Below the pieces are notes generated by a model. That model was not told the DNA's origin. It saw only the letters and a program-made list of their open reading frames with translations, and did not search any database. From contig NZ_JBCNLP010000006.1 of the NCBI RefSeq assembly GCF_039595395.1, forward strand, positions 935,001 to 999,000: DNA of 64,000 nucleotides, given 5' to 3'. Each line of letters opens with the position of its first letter. The first letter of the stretch is position 1. This stretch comes from Novosphingobium sp. GTDB taxonomy: Bacteria; Pseudomonadota; Alphaproteobacteria; Sphingomonadales; Sphingomonadaceae. Positions 9,282 to 17,483 of the stretch are shown here, one piece after another. The position numbers were made by a program, and so were the translations under genes.

Positions 9282-10014
9282 TGCTGGAGAAGGATGGCGC
9301 GCCAAGGCTGGCATTGCCGACCAGCGCCCCATCGACCAGCGGTAACCGCAGAATGTCAGCGGCATTGTCGGCCGAGACCGATCCACCATACAGCAGGCGC
9401 GGCATGGTGGATGGCGGGTGCCCGATGGACTGAAGCGTATCGTGGATGACGCGATGCATCTCCTCGATGGCCTGGGCATCCGGGGTCAGCCCGGTGCCGA
9501 TGGCCCAGACCGGCTCATAGGCGATGGTCAACAACGGTGCGGCAATCGGGGCGTTGGGCAGCGATTCGACGAGTTGGCGGCGCACGACGGCGTCCGCCTG
9601 ACCGGTTTCGCGCTGCTGCAAACTCTCGCCGACGCACAGGATCACCTTCAGCCCGGCCTCGATCGCCGCGCGGACCTTCTGCCGCACGGTGTCATTGTCT
9701 TCCGATTGGCCCTGACGCCTTTCGGAATGACCCAGAATCACGAAACTTGCGCCGCAATCCACCAACATTGCGGCTGACACTTCGCCGGTAAAGGCGCCGC
9801 GCTGCCGGGCGTGGCAATTCTGGGCTCCGATCATTGTGTGCTTCAGCATGGCAGCGCCGCCGGGGATAAGGGTGAAGGGCAGGGCAAGGCCCACCTCTAC
9901 CCCGGCGTAAAAGCCTGCGATTTCGTCGATATTGCGGATCGCGGGCAGGTCGGTGGAGAGCCCGTTCATCTTCCAGTTGCCCAGGATCAGGGGGCGAGAG
10001 CTGTGTCGAGACAT
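9253..10014 (-). CDS. tpiA: triosephosphate isomerase family protein
   Basis: A 253-residue TIM-barrel isomerase with all catalytic residues: Lys in LGNWKMNG (residue 14), His in ILGHSERR (about 97), Glu in AYEPVWAIGTG (about 165), plus the phosphate-binding LLYGGSVSADNA (about 210). Family members interconvert DHAP and glyceraldehyde 3-phosphate, but a subgroup (EryH/LerI type) isomerises L-erythrulose 1-phosphate. It is divergent from the large receptor and shares its intergenic operator with the acid-sugar regulon, so it is probably a catabolic paralogue and not the housekeeping copy. Either activity fits a DUF1537-kinase/decarboxylase pathway: DHAP from 3-oxo-tetronate, or a tetrulose phosphate from 3-oxo-isoapionate. 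The gene symbol is given on family grounds only. Confidence 0.9.
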   Translation of the reverse strand: MSRHSSRPLILGNWKMNGLSTDLPAIRNIDEIAGFYAGVEVGLALPFTLIPGGAAMLKHTMIGAQNCHARQRGAFTGEVSAAMLVDCGASFVILGHSERRQGQSEDNDTVRQKVRAAIEAGLKVILCVGESLQQRETGQADAVVRRQLVESLPNAPIAAPLLTIAYEPVWAIGTGLTPDAQAIEEMHRVIHDTLQSIGHPPSTMPRLLYGGSVSADNAADILRLPLVDGALVGNASLGAPSFSSIIRQASCAT

Positions 10015-10085
10015 GGTGGTCCTTTGTTGTTTCGCGCCGCGTGATGCGCGTCGCCGCCCTCTTGGCCTTGACTCGTGAATGCGTC

Positions 10086-10097
10086 AACGTATACGTT
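10086..10097. promoter_or_regulatory. regulon operator copy 1 (perfect 12-bp palindrome AACGTATACGTT)
   Basis: AACGTATACGTT is a perfect palindrome located between the divergent tpiA-like gene and the receptor gene. A TTGACT -35-like hexamer at 10068-10073 lies upstream on the + strand, and the palindrome covers the expected -10 region, so binding would block transcription of the receptor. The same motif recurs at 14030 and 17461. Probably bound by the GntR/FCD protein encoded at 13257. Confidence 0.75.
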
Positions 10098-10155
10098 ACA
10101 GCATCCAATGAATGGCGTGATGACGCCATGACGGTTCCGAGGGAGGATAGGTTTC

Positions 10156-13107
10156 ATGACGCAAAAGATGTCGCGCGCCCGGCTGGGGCGTGCTGTTTCG
10201 ACGTGGGTGCTGGCGGTGAGCTGTATGGCAGGCGGCATGGCGCATGCGCAGGATGCCGCTCCCGCAGCCGCCCCGGCGCCCGCCGCGCCCACCGACAATG
10301 AGATCGTCGTCACCGGCACCAGCATCAAGGGCGTTGCGCCCATCGGTTCCAATCTGGTGGCGCTCAGCCGGAACGAAATGATGAAGATGGCGCCGGTCAA
10401 CGCCACCGACATGACCAACTCGATCCCCGCGATCAGCACGGCGGGCTCGGCCAGCGTCGGCGAAAACGTCTATTCCTATTACTCGCCGCAGATCCACAGC
10501 CTGGCGGGCAGCGCCAGCAACACCACGCTGGTGCTGGTCGATGGCATGCGCATGCCGGGCGGCGGCGTGCAATATGCCCAGACCGACCCCAACATCATCC
10601 CGGTCAGCGCGCTGCAGCGGGTCGAGGTGCTGGCCGATGGTGCGTCCTCGGTCTATGGTTCGGACGCTGTCGCGGGCGTGGTCAATTACATCACGCGCAA
10701 GACCTTTTCCGGCGTCGAGCTGGGCGGCAAGGCGACCTTCGCCAACAACTGGCGCAGCCAGGATCTCAACGGCATCGTCGGCAAGACATGGACCGGCGGC
10801 GGCCTCTATGTCGCGGCGCAGTACAGCTATCAGAGCCCGCTGGCCAACAGCAGCCGTTCCTTCCTGAGCATGGGCGACTATCGCGCGGTTGGCGGGCGTA
10901 ATGCGCAAAGCTTCAACTGCTCGCCGGCCACGATCCGCACGCCTTCTTCCGGCACATCGGTCTACACCTCGCCCGGCGCGACCAGCACCGTCACCAACAC
11001 CGAGGCCAATTATAACTGCAACATTTCGCAATATGGCGACGCGATCCAGAGCAACGCCCGCGCGAACATCATGATGCGGTTGGTCCATAATTTCGATGAT
11101 CGGCTCGATACGTCGCTGGTGATGAATTACAACCACCTCAAGGGTGGCCGCGCGATGGGGCCGGGCACGATCAACAGCGCCAATGCCTTTGGTCCGGGGG
11201 CAGGGGCCGCAGGGCAGAGCAACCCCTTCTTCCTCGCCCCGGCGGGTGACCCCACCGCCACGCAGGAATCGATCACCTATGCCGCACTGCGCGGGGATAA
11301 CAATTACGGGCGGCAGGTGGCCGAGAATGACACTTTCTACCTCTATGGCTATGCCGACTACAAAGCTAGTGACCGCATCTCGATCAAGCTGAGCCAGGCG
11401 CTTGGCCACAGCCGCAGCTCGCTCAACAGCTACAATGTGTTCTGCCAATCCTGCGCCTATCTGGCGCTGAATGGGACTTCGCTGGCCAGCGGCAGCACCA
11501 CCGCCAGCGACATTGCCGGGCAGAATGTCGTGACGCTCAACACGCCGCTCACCACCGCCAATGCGCTGGACGTGTGGCATGCCAATGGCGGTTCGACCAA
11601 TGCGGCGGTGTGGAACCGCCTCTATTCGAACAACACGGCGCTGACGCACACCAATGATTTCTATCAGGTCAAGCTGGAGGCGCAGGCCCGCGCCTTCTCG
11701 CTGCCCGGCGGCGATGTCCGTCTGGCGGCGGGCGGCGAGTTCCTCAGTTCTTCGCAGAAGGTGGACAGTGTCGATCCGCAGAATATCGTCAATTCCGCGC
11801 TCAGCTCGACCTTCATCACCTACAATCTCTCGCGCAAGAGCTACTCGGCCTATGCCGAGGCGGTGGTGCCGATCGTGGGCGAGGACATGAACGTGCCGCT
11901 GATCCGCAAGCTGGATATCGACGTCTCGTTCCGCCACGACCATTACAATGACGTGGGCGGCACCACCAACCCCAAGATCGCCGCCAATTGGGAGGTGACG
12001 CGCGGGGTGAAGCTGCGCGCCAACTATGCCACCTCCTTTGTGGCGCCGCCGCTGGCCGCCATCGGTGTGCCCTCGATGGGCTATCAGCGCACCGCGACGG
12101 GCACCATCGTGTCAGGCGGGGTCTATGTACCCGTGGCGCTCTATCCCGGCGTCACGCAATTGCCGGGCTGCGCCGGGGCGACCACGCTTTGCCAGATCGG
12201 CACGGGTGTCAATCAGGGGCTGACGCGCAACTATGGCGTGGGCGCCAATGCCAGGCCGCAGACGGGCAACAGCTGGTCGGTGGGGCTGGATTTCCAGCCC
12301 GAATTCCTGCCGGGCCTCACCGCCAATGTCACCTATTGGGCCAATCACTTCAAAGGCGGTGTGACCCGCCCAGACGTCTCGGTGCAGCTCTATTCGCAGG
12401 CGCTGCATGACCGGCTGACGCTCTGCCCCTCGGGCTGCACCACCGCCCAGATCAATGCCTTCACCAATGTCGCCAATGGCGGCACGATGACGGGTTCGCT
12501 GCCGACCTCGGTCTATTTCCTGCTCAACAATGACTCGGGCAATCTGCTCAATCTGAATGTGCAGGGCATCGATTATGCGGTGAACTACCGCCTGCGCACG
12601 CAGAAGGCGGGCACCTTCAACCTCGGCGCCACCGGCACCTATTACACCAAATATATGCAGGATTTCGGCGATACGCCCTTCAGCGTGCTCAACACCTCGG
12701 GCTTCAACTCGACCTTCCCCTCGATCCAGACGCGGCTGCGCTTTCAGGCGGGATGGCAGTATGGCAACGTCTCGATCGACGGTTTCGCCAATTACACAGG
12801 CGGCTATTGGAACTGGAGCAACACGGCGCTCAATCCGGTGACGGTGAACAGCGCGGGCCTGCCCAATGGCGGGGGTGACTGGGTGGGGGCCAACACCACC
12901 ATCGACCTGCATGCCGAATACAAGCTGCCGGTCCGTTTCGCCTCGAACCTCACCTTCTATGTCGATGTGAAGAACCTGCTCGATGCCACGCCGCCCTTCT
13001 TCAGCGGCAACACCAGCGGCATCGGCGTGGGCGGCTATGGTTATAACGGCTTTGTCTCCAACCCGATCGGGCGGATGTCCTCCATCGGTCTGCGCGCCGC
13101 GTTCTGA
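10156..13107 (+). CDS. TonB-dependent receptor
   Basis: A 983-residue outer-membrane receptor. The signal peptide (to MAHAQ, about residue 32) is followed by an Ala/Pro-rich linker, a TonB box DNEIVVTGTS (about 48), a plug domain with LVLVDGMRMPGGG and VEVLADGASSVYGSDAVAGV (about 125-180), and a long beta barrel ending in ...IGLRAAF with terminal Phe. The start has a GGAGGATAG ribosome site 8 bases upstream. It is the uptake gate of the acid-sugar regulon: the operator at 10086 sits in its promoter and the GntR gene follows. The ligand is presumably the sugar or oligosaccharide handled by the enzymes between 14 and 21.8 kb. Confidence 0.95.
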   Translation: MTQKMSRARLGRAVSTWVLAVSCMAGGMAHAQDAAPAAAPAPAAPTDNEIVVTGTSIKGVAPIGSNLVALSRNEMMKMAPVNATDMTNSIPAISTAGSASVGENVYSYYSPQIHSLAGSASNTTLVLVDGMRMPGGGVQYAQTDPNIIPVSALQRVEVLADGASSVYGSDAVAGVVNYITRKTFSGVELGGKATFANNWRSQDLNGIVGKTWTGGGLYVAAQYSYQSPLANSSRSFLSMGDYRAVGGRNAQSFNCSPATIRTPSSGTSVYTSPGATSTVTNTEANYNCNISQYGDAIQSNARANIMMRLVHNFDDRLDTSLVMNYNHLKGGRAMGPGTINSANAFGPGAGAAGQSNPFFLAPAGDPTATQESITYAALRGDNNYGRQVAENDTFYLYGYADYKASDRISIKLSQALGHSRSSLNSYNVFCQSCAYLALNGTSLASGSTTASDIAGQNVVTLNTPLTTANALDVWHANGGSTNAAVWNRLYSNNTALTHTNDFYQVKLEAQARAFSLPGGDVRLAAGGEFLSSSQKVDSVDPQNIVNSALSSTFITYNLSRKSYSAYAEAVVPIVGEDMNVPLIRKLDIDVSFRHDHYNDVGGTTNPKIAANWEVTRGVKLRANYATSFVAPPLAAIGVPSMGYQRTATGTIVSGGVYVPVALYPGVTQLPGCAGATTLCQIGTGVNQGLTRNYGVGANARPQTGNSWSVGLDFQPEFLPGLTANVTYWANHFKGGVTRPDVSVQLYSQALHDRLTLCPSGCTTAQINAFTNVANGGTMTGSLPTSVYFLLNNDSGNLLNLNVQGIDYAVNYRLRTQKAGTFNLGATGTYYTKYMQDFGDTPFSVLNTSGFNSTFPSIQTRLRFQAGWQYGNVSIDGFANYTGGYWNWSNTALNPVTVNSAGLPNGGGDWVGANTTIDLHAEYKLPVRFASNLTFYVDVKNLLDATPPFFSGNTSGIGVGGYGYNGFVSNPIGRMSSIGLRAAF

Positions 13108-13125
13108 TCCTCTGGTGCATGGTCG

Positions 13126-13156
13126 AGCCCTCCTTTGCCGCGTGCAAGGGAGGGCT
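13126..13156 (+). terminator. probable transcription terminator after the receptor gene
   Basis: A 12-bp stem (13126-13137 pairing with 13145-13156, with one G-T wobble) and a 7-base loop lie about 20 bases after the receptor stop. Only a short T run follows, so termination may be partial. Confidence 0.55.
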
Positions 13157-13256
13157 TTGCCGTGGTTTGGGGATGCGCTGTCGCCGACATTGTTTGGACC
13201 GGCCATTGCGCCTATAGCTCATGCTTTGCGCATACCCCTGGAGCAGGTTGAAGACG

Positions 13257-13979
13257 ATGGTGAGTGAAACGGTCCAGAAGACTGCCCCGGCCAAGGCGAA
13301 GGCGCCCAAGGAAACAAAGGCGCGCACATCGTTCACCGAGATCGCCTATCAGCGGATCCGGTCGATGATTCTGGACAATGAAATGCCCGCCGGTTTTCAG
13401 GTCACCGAGCAGGATATGGCCGAAAAGCTCGACATCAGCCGCACCCCCACGCGCGAAGCTCTGCTGAAGCTGGAGGCCGAAGGGCTGATCGAGATCTGGC
13501 CCCGCCATGGCATGCGGGTCAAGCATATCTCCATCGACGATCTGCGTGAAATCTATCAGATGGTCACCGTGCTGGAGGCTTCTGCCGCGCGATTTGCCGC
13601 TGAAAATGGCGTGTCAGCCGCTCTGCTGGCCGAGATGCGGAAATCCATCGAGGATATGGATGCTGCTCTGGCGGCGGACGATCTGCGCGAATGGGCCAAG
13701 GCGGACCGCACCTTCCATCGTCTGTTGATCCAGGCCGGGGGCAATCGCCGTCTGGCCGAAACCGTCGAGACCCTGAATGGGCAGGCCCATCGCTTGCGGA
13801 TGATCACCCTGTCGATCCGCCCCAAGCCAACCAATTCAAACCGCGACCACGAGGATGTGGTCGAGGCGATTGCCCGCGGCGATGGCGAAGCCGCCGAGCG
13901 CATTCACCGCCTGCACCGCGAAAAGAGCGGAACCATGCTGATCGACCTGCTCACCCGGCACGGCCTCACCTCGCTTTGA
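13257..13979 (+). CDS. GntR-family regulator with FCD effector domain
   Basis: A 240-residue FadR-subfamily (FCD) regulator. After a basic, Lys/Ala-rich N-terminal tail, the GntR winged helix covers about residues 25-90 (AYQRIRSMILDNEMPAGFQV, LDISRTPTREALLKLEAEGL). The all-helical FCD domain follows with the metal/effector positions of the family (DRTFHRLLIQAGGN near 155 and the DHEDVVEAIARGD region near 205). ATG 13257 is preceded by GAGCAGG; an upstream TTG/ATG at 13221 would add 12 unlikely residues. It lies in the middle of the regulon whose promoters carry the AAYGTATACRTT palindrome, so it is the obvious candidate repressor, probably released by an aldonate or phosphorylated intermediate. 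FCD proteins commonly sense sugar acids. Confidence 0.92.
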   Translation: MVSETVQKTAPAKAKAPKETKARTSFTEIAYQRIRSMILDNEMPAGFQVTEQDMAEKLDISRTPTREALLKLEAEGLIEIWPRHGMRVKHISIDDLREIYQMVTVLEASAARFAAENGVSAALLAEMRKSIEDMDAALAADDLREWAKADRTFHRLLIQAGGNRRLAETVETLNGQAHRLRMITLSIRPKPTNSNRDHEDVVEAIARGDGEAAERIHRLHREKSGTMLIDLLTRHGLTSL

Positions 13980-14029
13980 TCCGCTGAAAACGCATGCTCG
14001 CTGGACAGGGCTGTTGACTCGCATTTTTT

Positions 14030-14041
14030 AATGTATACGTT
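14030..14041. promoter_or_regulatory. regulon operator copy 2 (AATGTATACGTT)
   Basis: AATGTATACGTT differs by one base from copy 1 and is exactly the reverse complement of copy 3. A TTGACT -35-like hexamer at 14014-14019 precedes it; with a 16-base spacer the -10 would be TACGTT at 14036-14041, inside the operator. A second palindrome, TAATGCATTA (14041-14050), overlaps its end. The site lies 34 bases before the dehydrogenase start and would control the dehydrogenase/MFS pair. Confidence 0.72.
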
Positions 14042-14074
14042 AATGCATTAGAAAATGGAAATGCGAGAACTCCC

Positions 14075-15157
14075 ATGCACACTTTCAAGATTACGGTTCT
14101 GCCCGGCGATGGCATCGGCAGTGAGGTGATGGCCCCTTGCGTCGATCTGTTGAACGAACTGGCCACCCGCGCCGGCACCTTCTCTTTCGACATGCAGCAC
14201 TATGAGGCCGGCGCCGATCTCTATCGCCGCACCGGCATCGCCATTCCCGACGAAGCCGTCGAGGCGTGCCGTAGCGCCGATGCCATCCTGCTGGGCGCCA
14301 TGGGCATCCCCGATGTGCGCTATCCCGACGGCACCGAGGTGCAGCCGCATCTCGACCTGCGCGAGATGCTGGCGCTGTATGCCGGTGTCCGCCCGATCCG
14401 CATCCTGAAAGGCGCGCCCACGCCGCTGGCCGACCCGCGCGCCGCCAGCGTGGACGCCGTGCTGATCCGTGAATCGACGGAAGGCATCTTCGCCTCGCGC
14501 ACGATGACGCGCCGCGAAGAGAATGCCGTGTTCGACACGATCCGCATCAGCCGCGATGTCTGCGAGCGTCTGTTCCGTTTCGCCTTCCGCCTCGCCCAGA
14601 CCCGTGCCGCGCGCGAAGGGCGCAAGGGTCGCGTTACCTGTGTGGACAAGGCCAATGTCATCCCCTCGCTGGCTTTCTTTCGTCAGGTTTTTCTGGAGAT
14701 CGCTCCGGAATTCCCCGATGTTCAGGCCGATTGCATGTATGTCGATGCGGCGGGCCTTCGCCTGGTGCGCAGCCCCTGGGAGTTCGACGTGATGGTCACC
14801 GAGAACATGTTCGGCGATATCCTCTCCGATGTCGGCGCGGCGCTGATCGGTGGCATGGGCATGGCCCCCTCGGCCGACATTGGTGACAGCCATGCCATTT
14901 TCCAGCCCTGCCACGGCACCGGGCCGGACATTGCGGGGCAGGGCAAGGCGAACCCCACCGCCATGCTGCTCTCGGGCGCGATGATGCTGGAGTGGCTGGG
15001 CGAACGTTTCGATGTGCCTGACTGCATAACCGCCTCGGTTCAACTGGTGCGCGCCATCGAGATCGCCTTTGCTGCTGGCGATCTCCAGTCCTATGAAACG
15101 GGGGGCCGCGACGGCACGGCGCAGATCGTCGAGCGCGTGCGCGCGGCGCTGGCGTAA
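14075..15157 (+). CDS. isocitrate/isopropylmalate/tartrate dehydrogenase-family protein
   Basis: A 360-residue NAD(P)-dependent beta-decarboxylating dehydrogenase. It has the family start ITVLPGDGIGSEV, the substrate-binding DLREMLALYAGVRP (about 107-120), LIRESTEGIF (about 130), catalytic Lys in CVDKANVIPS (about 192), metal-binding Asp residues in MFGDILSDVGAALIGG (about 245-260), and the NAD site PCHGTGPDIAGQGKANP (about 275-290). Relatives oxidise 2- or 3-hydroxy acids such as isopropylmalate, D-malate and tartrate. In a pathway with a DUF1537 kinase it could replace the usual LtnD/DenD-type dehydrogenase and oxidise the aldonate to the 3-oxo acid, or act like PdxA2. This is inference. 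It is followed after 5 bases by the MFS gene, in one transcription unit behind operator copy 2. Confidence 0.88.
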   Translation: MHTFKITVLPGDGIGSEVMAPCVDLLNELATRAGTFSFDMQHYEAGADLYRRTGIAIPDEAVEACRSADAILLGAMGIPDVRYPDGTEVQPHLDLREMLALYAGVRPIRILKGAPTPLADPRAASVDAVLIRESTEGIFASRTMTRREENAVFDTIRISRDVCERLFRFAFRLAQTRAAREGRKGRVTCVDKANVIPSLAFFRQVFLEIAPEFPDVQADCMYVDAAGLRLVRSPWEFDVMVTENMFGDILSDVGAALIGGMGMAPSADIGDSHAIFQPCHGTGPDIAGQGKANPTAMLLSGAMMLEWLGERFDVPDCITASVQLVRAIEIAFAAGDLQSYETGGRDGTAQIVERVRAALA

Positions 15158-15162
15158 GCCGC

Positions 15163-16419
15163 ATGGTGCGTACGCGCCATCTGTTGCTGGCCGTCACCTT
15201 TTCGCTGACGACGCTGCTCTATGTCGACCGGATCGCGGTATCGGCAGCCAAGGCGGCGATCGTCGGCGATCTGGGGCTTTCGGACACCAGCTTTGGCTGG
15301 GTTCTTTCTGCCTTCGCGCTGGGTTATGCGCTGTGTCAGGCCCCGGCGGGTGCCATAGCGGACAGGTTCGGCGCGCGGGGCGTGTTGGCGGGGATCGTGG
15401 TGCTCTGGTCGGCCTTCACCGGGCTGACCGGGCTGGCCATGGGGCTGGGCTCCTTGCTCCTGATCCGCTTCCTGTTCGGCGCGGCGGAGGCTGGAGCCTT
15501 TCCCACCTGCGCGCGCGCGATCTACGCCTGGTTGCCTGCGGGTGAGCGGGCACTGGCGCAGGGCATCAACCTGTCTGGATCGCGCCTTGGGGCCGCCTTT
15601 GCCTTGCCTCTGGTGGCCAGCCTGCTGGGCCATGCGGGCTGGCGGGCGTCGTTCTTCGTGCTGGGCGCTGTGGGCGTGGTCTGGGCTGCGGCATGGTACG
15701 CATGGTTTCGCAACACGCCTGAGGAACACTCCGGCGTCACGCCTGCCGAACTGGCCGAAATCCGGGGCGATCCGCAAGCCCGGCCCGATCCGCGCGAGGC
15801 GACTGTGCCGCATGGCTCGCTCTGGTGCTCGGCCAGTATGTGGTTGCTGATGGGGCAGTTCTTCGCCTCCAACTTCACCTTCTTCTTCTGCCTGACATGG
15901 CTGTTTCCCTATCTGCAGAAGGCCTATCATCTGGATGCGCTGACCACCGGCATGCTGGCGGCGGTGCCTCTGGTGGCGGGCGCGCTGGGCAATTGGGTCA
16001 GCGGCTGGACCATCGATCGCCTGTTCCGGCGCGGTTTCGCGATGCAGTCGCGGCGCTGGGTGGCGATGGTGGGCTTTGCGCTCTCCGCTGTTGGCCTGCT
16101 GGGCTGTCTGACCGCCACAACGGCAGGCGGAGCGACCGCATGGCTGGCGCTGGCGGTGTTCGGGGCGGATCTCACCAATCCGGCGAGTTGGGCCACCTGC
16201 ATCGATCTGGGCGGACCACGCTCTGGCGCGGTGTCGGGGGTGATGAACATGGCGGGCAATCTGGGGTCGTTCATGACCGGGCTCGCCTTTCCCTATCTGA
16301 TGGCCGCCTTTGGCAGCGCCACGCCGTTCTTTACGCTGGGCGCTGTGCTCAATCTCCTGGCGATGCTGTGCTGGGTCGCCTTGCGTATCCGTCGCGGTGT
16401 TGTCTTTGATCGACCATAG
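15163..16419 (+). CDS. MFS transporter, anion:cation symporter type
   Basis: A 418-residue major facilitator superfamily permease with 12 predicted membrane segments. The first helix has LLYVDRIAVS, followed by the motif-A-like loop GAIADRFGARGVL between helices 2 and 3 (about residue 65) and RFLFGAAEAGAFPTCARAI in helix 4 (about 105-125), which is the pattern of the sugar-acid/anion transporters of the ACS group (glucarate, galactonate, hexuronate carriers). It starts 5 bases after the dehydrogenase gene and ends before a strong terminator. It most likely brings the aldonate, lactone or sugar from periplasm to cytoplasm for the kinase pathway. Confidence 0.9.
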   Translation: MVRTRHLLLAVTFSLTTLLYVDRIAVSAAKAAIVGDLGLSDTSFGWVLSAFALGYALCQAPAGAIADRFGARGVLAGIVVLWSAFTGLTGLAMGLGSLLLIRFLFGAAEAGAFPTCARAIYAWLPAGERALAQGINLSGSRLGAAFALPLVASLLGHAGWRASFFVLGAVGVVWAAAWYAWFRNTPEEHSGVTPAELAEIRGDPQARPDPREATVPHGSLWCSASMWLLMGQFFASNFTFFFCLTWLFPYLQKAYHLDALTTGMLAAVPLVAGALGNWVSGWTIDRLFRRGFAMQSRRWVAMVGFALSAVGLLGCLTATTAGGATAWLALAVFGADLTNPASWATCIDLGGPRSGAVSGVMNMAGNLGSFMTGLAFPYLMAAFGSATPFFTLGAVLNLLAMLCWVALRIRRGVVFDRP

Positions 16420-16469
16420 GGGCGGGCGCTTTCCCTCTTGCCCCGATCCTGTGGCAGATCCCCTCTCGA

Positions 16470-16501
16470 CCCGCAGAGCCTGCGCTCTGCGGGTTCTTTT
16501 T
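16470..16501 (+). terminator. Rho-independent terminator after the MFS gene
   Basis: A perfect 10-bp GC-rich stem (16470-16479 with 16484-16493), a CTGC tetraloop and a TTCTTTTT tract at 16494-16501. It lies between the MFS gene and the convergent SMP-30 gene. Confidence 0.88.
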
Positions 16502-16512
16502 GCGCGCAAGGG

Positions 16513-17433
16513 TCAAAGGGCGAAGCGAAAGATCGCGTCATTGTGCAGCGTGCCGATCACGGCTGTGCGATTGTCGGAGCCGCCAAAAGCGATGCTGGTG
16601 ACATGCTGCAGCCGCGCACCCGGAATGGGCCCCAACGCGTTGGCAGGCAGAGCGCCTTGCGCAAAGGCTGCGGCCAGCGGGGCGCTGTGATCGGGCAGGT
16701 CTTCCATCAGCATGATCTGCTGCCCGCCATCGGGATGGATGCGGATCAGCCCGTTGCAGATCAGGCTGGTGACCCAGATCCCTCCCTCCGCGTCGAAGGC
16801 GAAACCGTCGGGGAAGATCGCGTCGCCGAATTGGGCGACGGTTTCGCGCGGCCCCGGTTGGCCCGCATCGTTCAGAGGCATGCGGATCAGCCTTTGCCCA
16901 AAGGTTTCGACCACATAGAGCCATGCGCCACATGGGCTGACGCGTGCCTCATTGGTGTAATGCAGCCCGTCGGCGACGATGACCGCGCCGCGTGTATCGA
17001 CACGCACCACAAAGCCGTCCCGCACATCGCGCCGCCACGCCTGCTGGCGCGGCAGGCGGGGTGTGCTGACGGTGATCCACGTCCGGCCCTGAGCGTCCTG
17101 CGTCACAAAATTGGCAGCAGGCATCGGGTGGCCGTTGAGGGTCGTGAGAAAGGGCGTGACATGCCCCGCCGCATCCATCGCCCAGACACCGCCAGCCTCC
17201 CCCAGATTGGCGATCAGGAACCCGCCGTCATCCATCAGCGCGATGCCATTGGGTTTTAGATCGGGAGGGCCATCCACGGCCAGCAGCGTGCTTTGCCGCC
17301 CATCGGGGTGCAGGGTGGTGATCCCCCCGCGCCAGTCAGGCACATGCACCGTGCCGCAGGGTTGATGGAGCACGCATTCGGGCCGGTGAAGATTGTGGCC
17401 CAGCGGTTCCAGCGATGAGGCGGCGATTGACAT
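16513..17433 (-). CDS. SMP-30/gluconolactonase-type sugar lactonase
   Basis: A 306-residue six-bladed beta-propeller of the SMP-30/gluconolactonase/LRE family. The metal-site residues are in place: Glu in HRPECVLHQ (about 16), Asn in HYTNEARVSP (about 160), and Asp in IFPDGFAFDAEGG (about 210); a further Asn lies in LKPNGIAL (about 65). Such enzymes hydrolyse aldonolactones to aldonates. ATG 17433 gives the family length; the reading frame extends upstream without a better start. It is divergent from the kinase operon, and operator copy 3 and the kinase promoter lie in the 50-base gap, so it belongs to the same regulon. It would act after the Gfo/Idh/MocA dehydrogenase, opening the lactone before further oxidation. 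Confidence 0.88.
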   Translation of the reverse strand: MSIAASSLEPLGHNLHRPECVLHQPCGTVHVPDWRGGITTLHPDGRQSTLLAVDGPPDLKPNGIALMDDGGFLIANLGEAGGVWAMDAAGHVTPFLTTLNGHPMPAANFVTQDAQGRTWITVSTPRLPRQQAWRRDVRDGFVVRVDTRGAVIVADGLHYTNEARVSPCGAWLYVVETFGQRLIRMPLNDAGQPGPRETVAQFGDAIFPDGFAFDAEGGIWVTSLICNGLIRIHPDGGQQIMLMEDLPDHSAPLAAAFAQGALPANALGPIPGARLQHVTSIAFGGSDNRTAVIGTLHNDAIFRFAL

Positions 17434-17454
17434 CAGGGAATCCTCTTTTATACA
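17427..17454 (+). promoter_or_regulatory. sigma70-like promoter of the kinase operon
   Basis: TTGACA (17427-17432) and TATACA (17449-17454) are separated by 16 bases, close to the sigma70 consensus. The -35 box overlaps the start codon of the divergent lactonase gene. Transcription would begin near 17461, directly on operator copy 3. Confidence 0.6.
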
Positions 17455-17460
17455 TACGTC

Positions 17461-17472
17461 AACGTATACATT
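17461..17472. promoter_or_regulatory. regulon operator copy 3 (AACGTATACATT)
   Basis: AACGTATACATT is the exact reverse complement of operator copy 2 and one base from copy 1. It lies between the divergent lactonase and kinase genes, immediately downstream of the kinase promoter, a position suited to repression. Confidence 0.75.
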
Positions 17473-17483
17473 ATCAATCGTGA

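Noticed and set aside
10096..11943. A 615-codon open frame on the - strand opposite the large receptor
   Set aside because: Compositional shadow of the receptor gene, rich in Arg, Ala and Gly, and no start signal.
16470..16501. Short repeat resembling a CRISPR-like palindrome
   Set aside because: A single GC hairpin followed by T residues, which is a terminator; no repeated spacers were seen anywhere in the window.
17457..17472. A second promoter on the - strand made of TTGACG and TATAAA before the lactonase gene
   Set aside because: The two hexamers are only 4 bases apart, which cannot form a sigma70 promoter.
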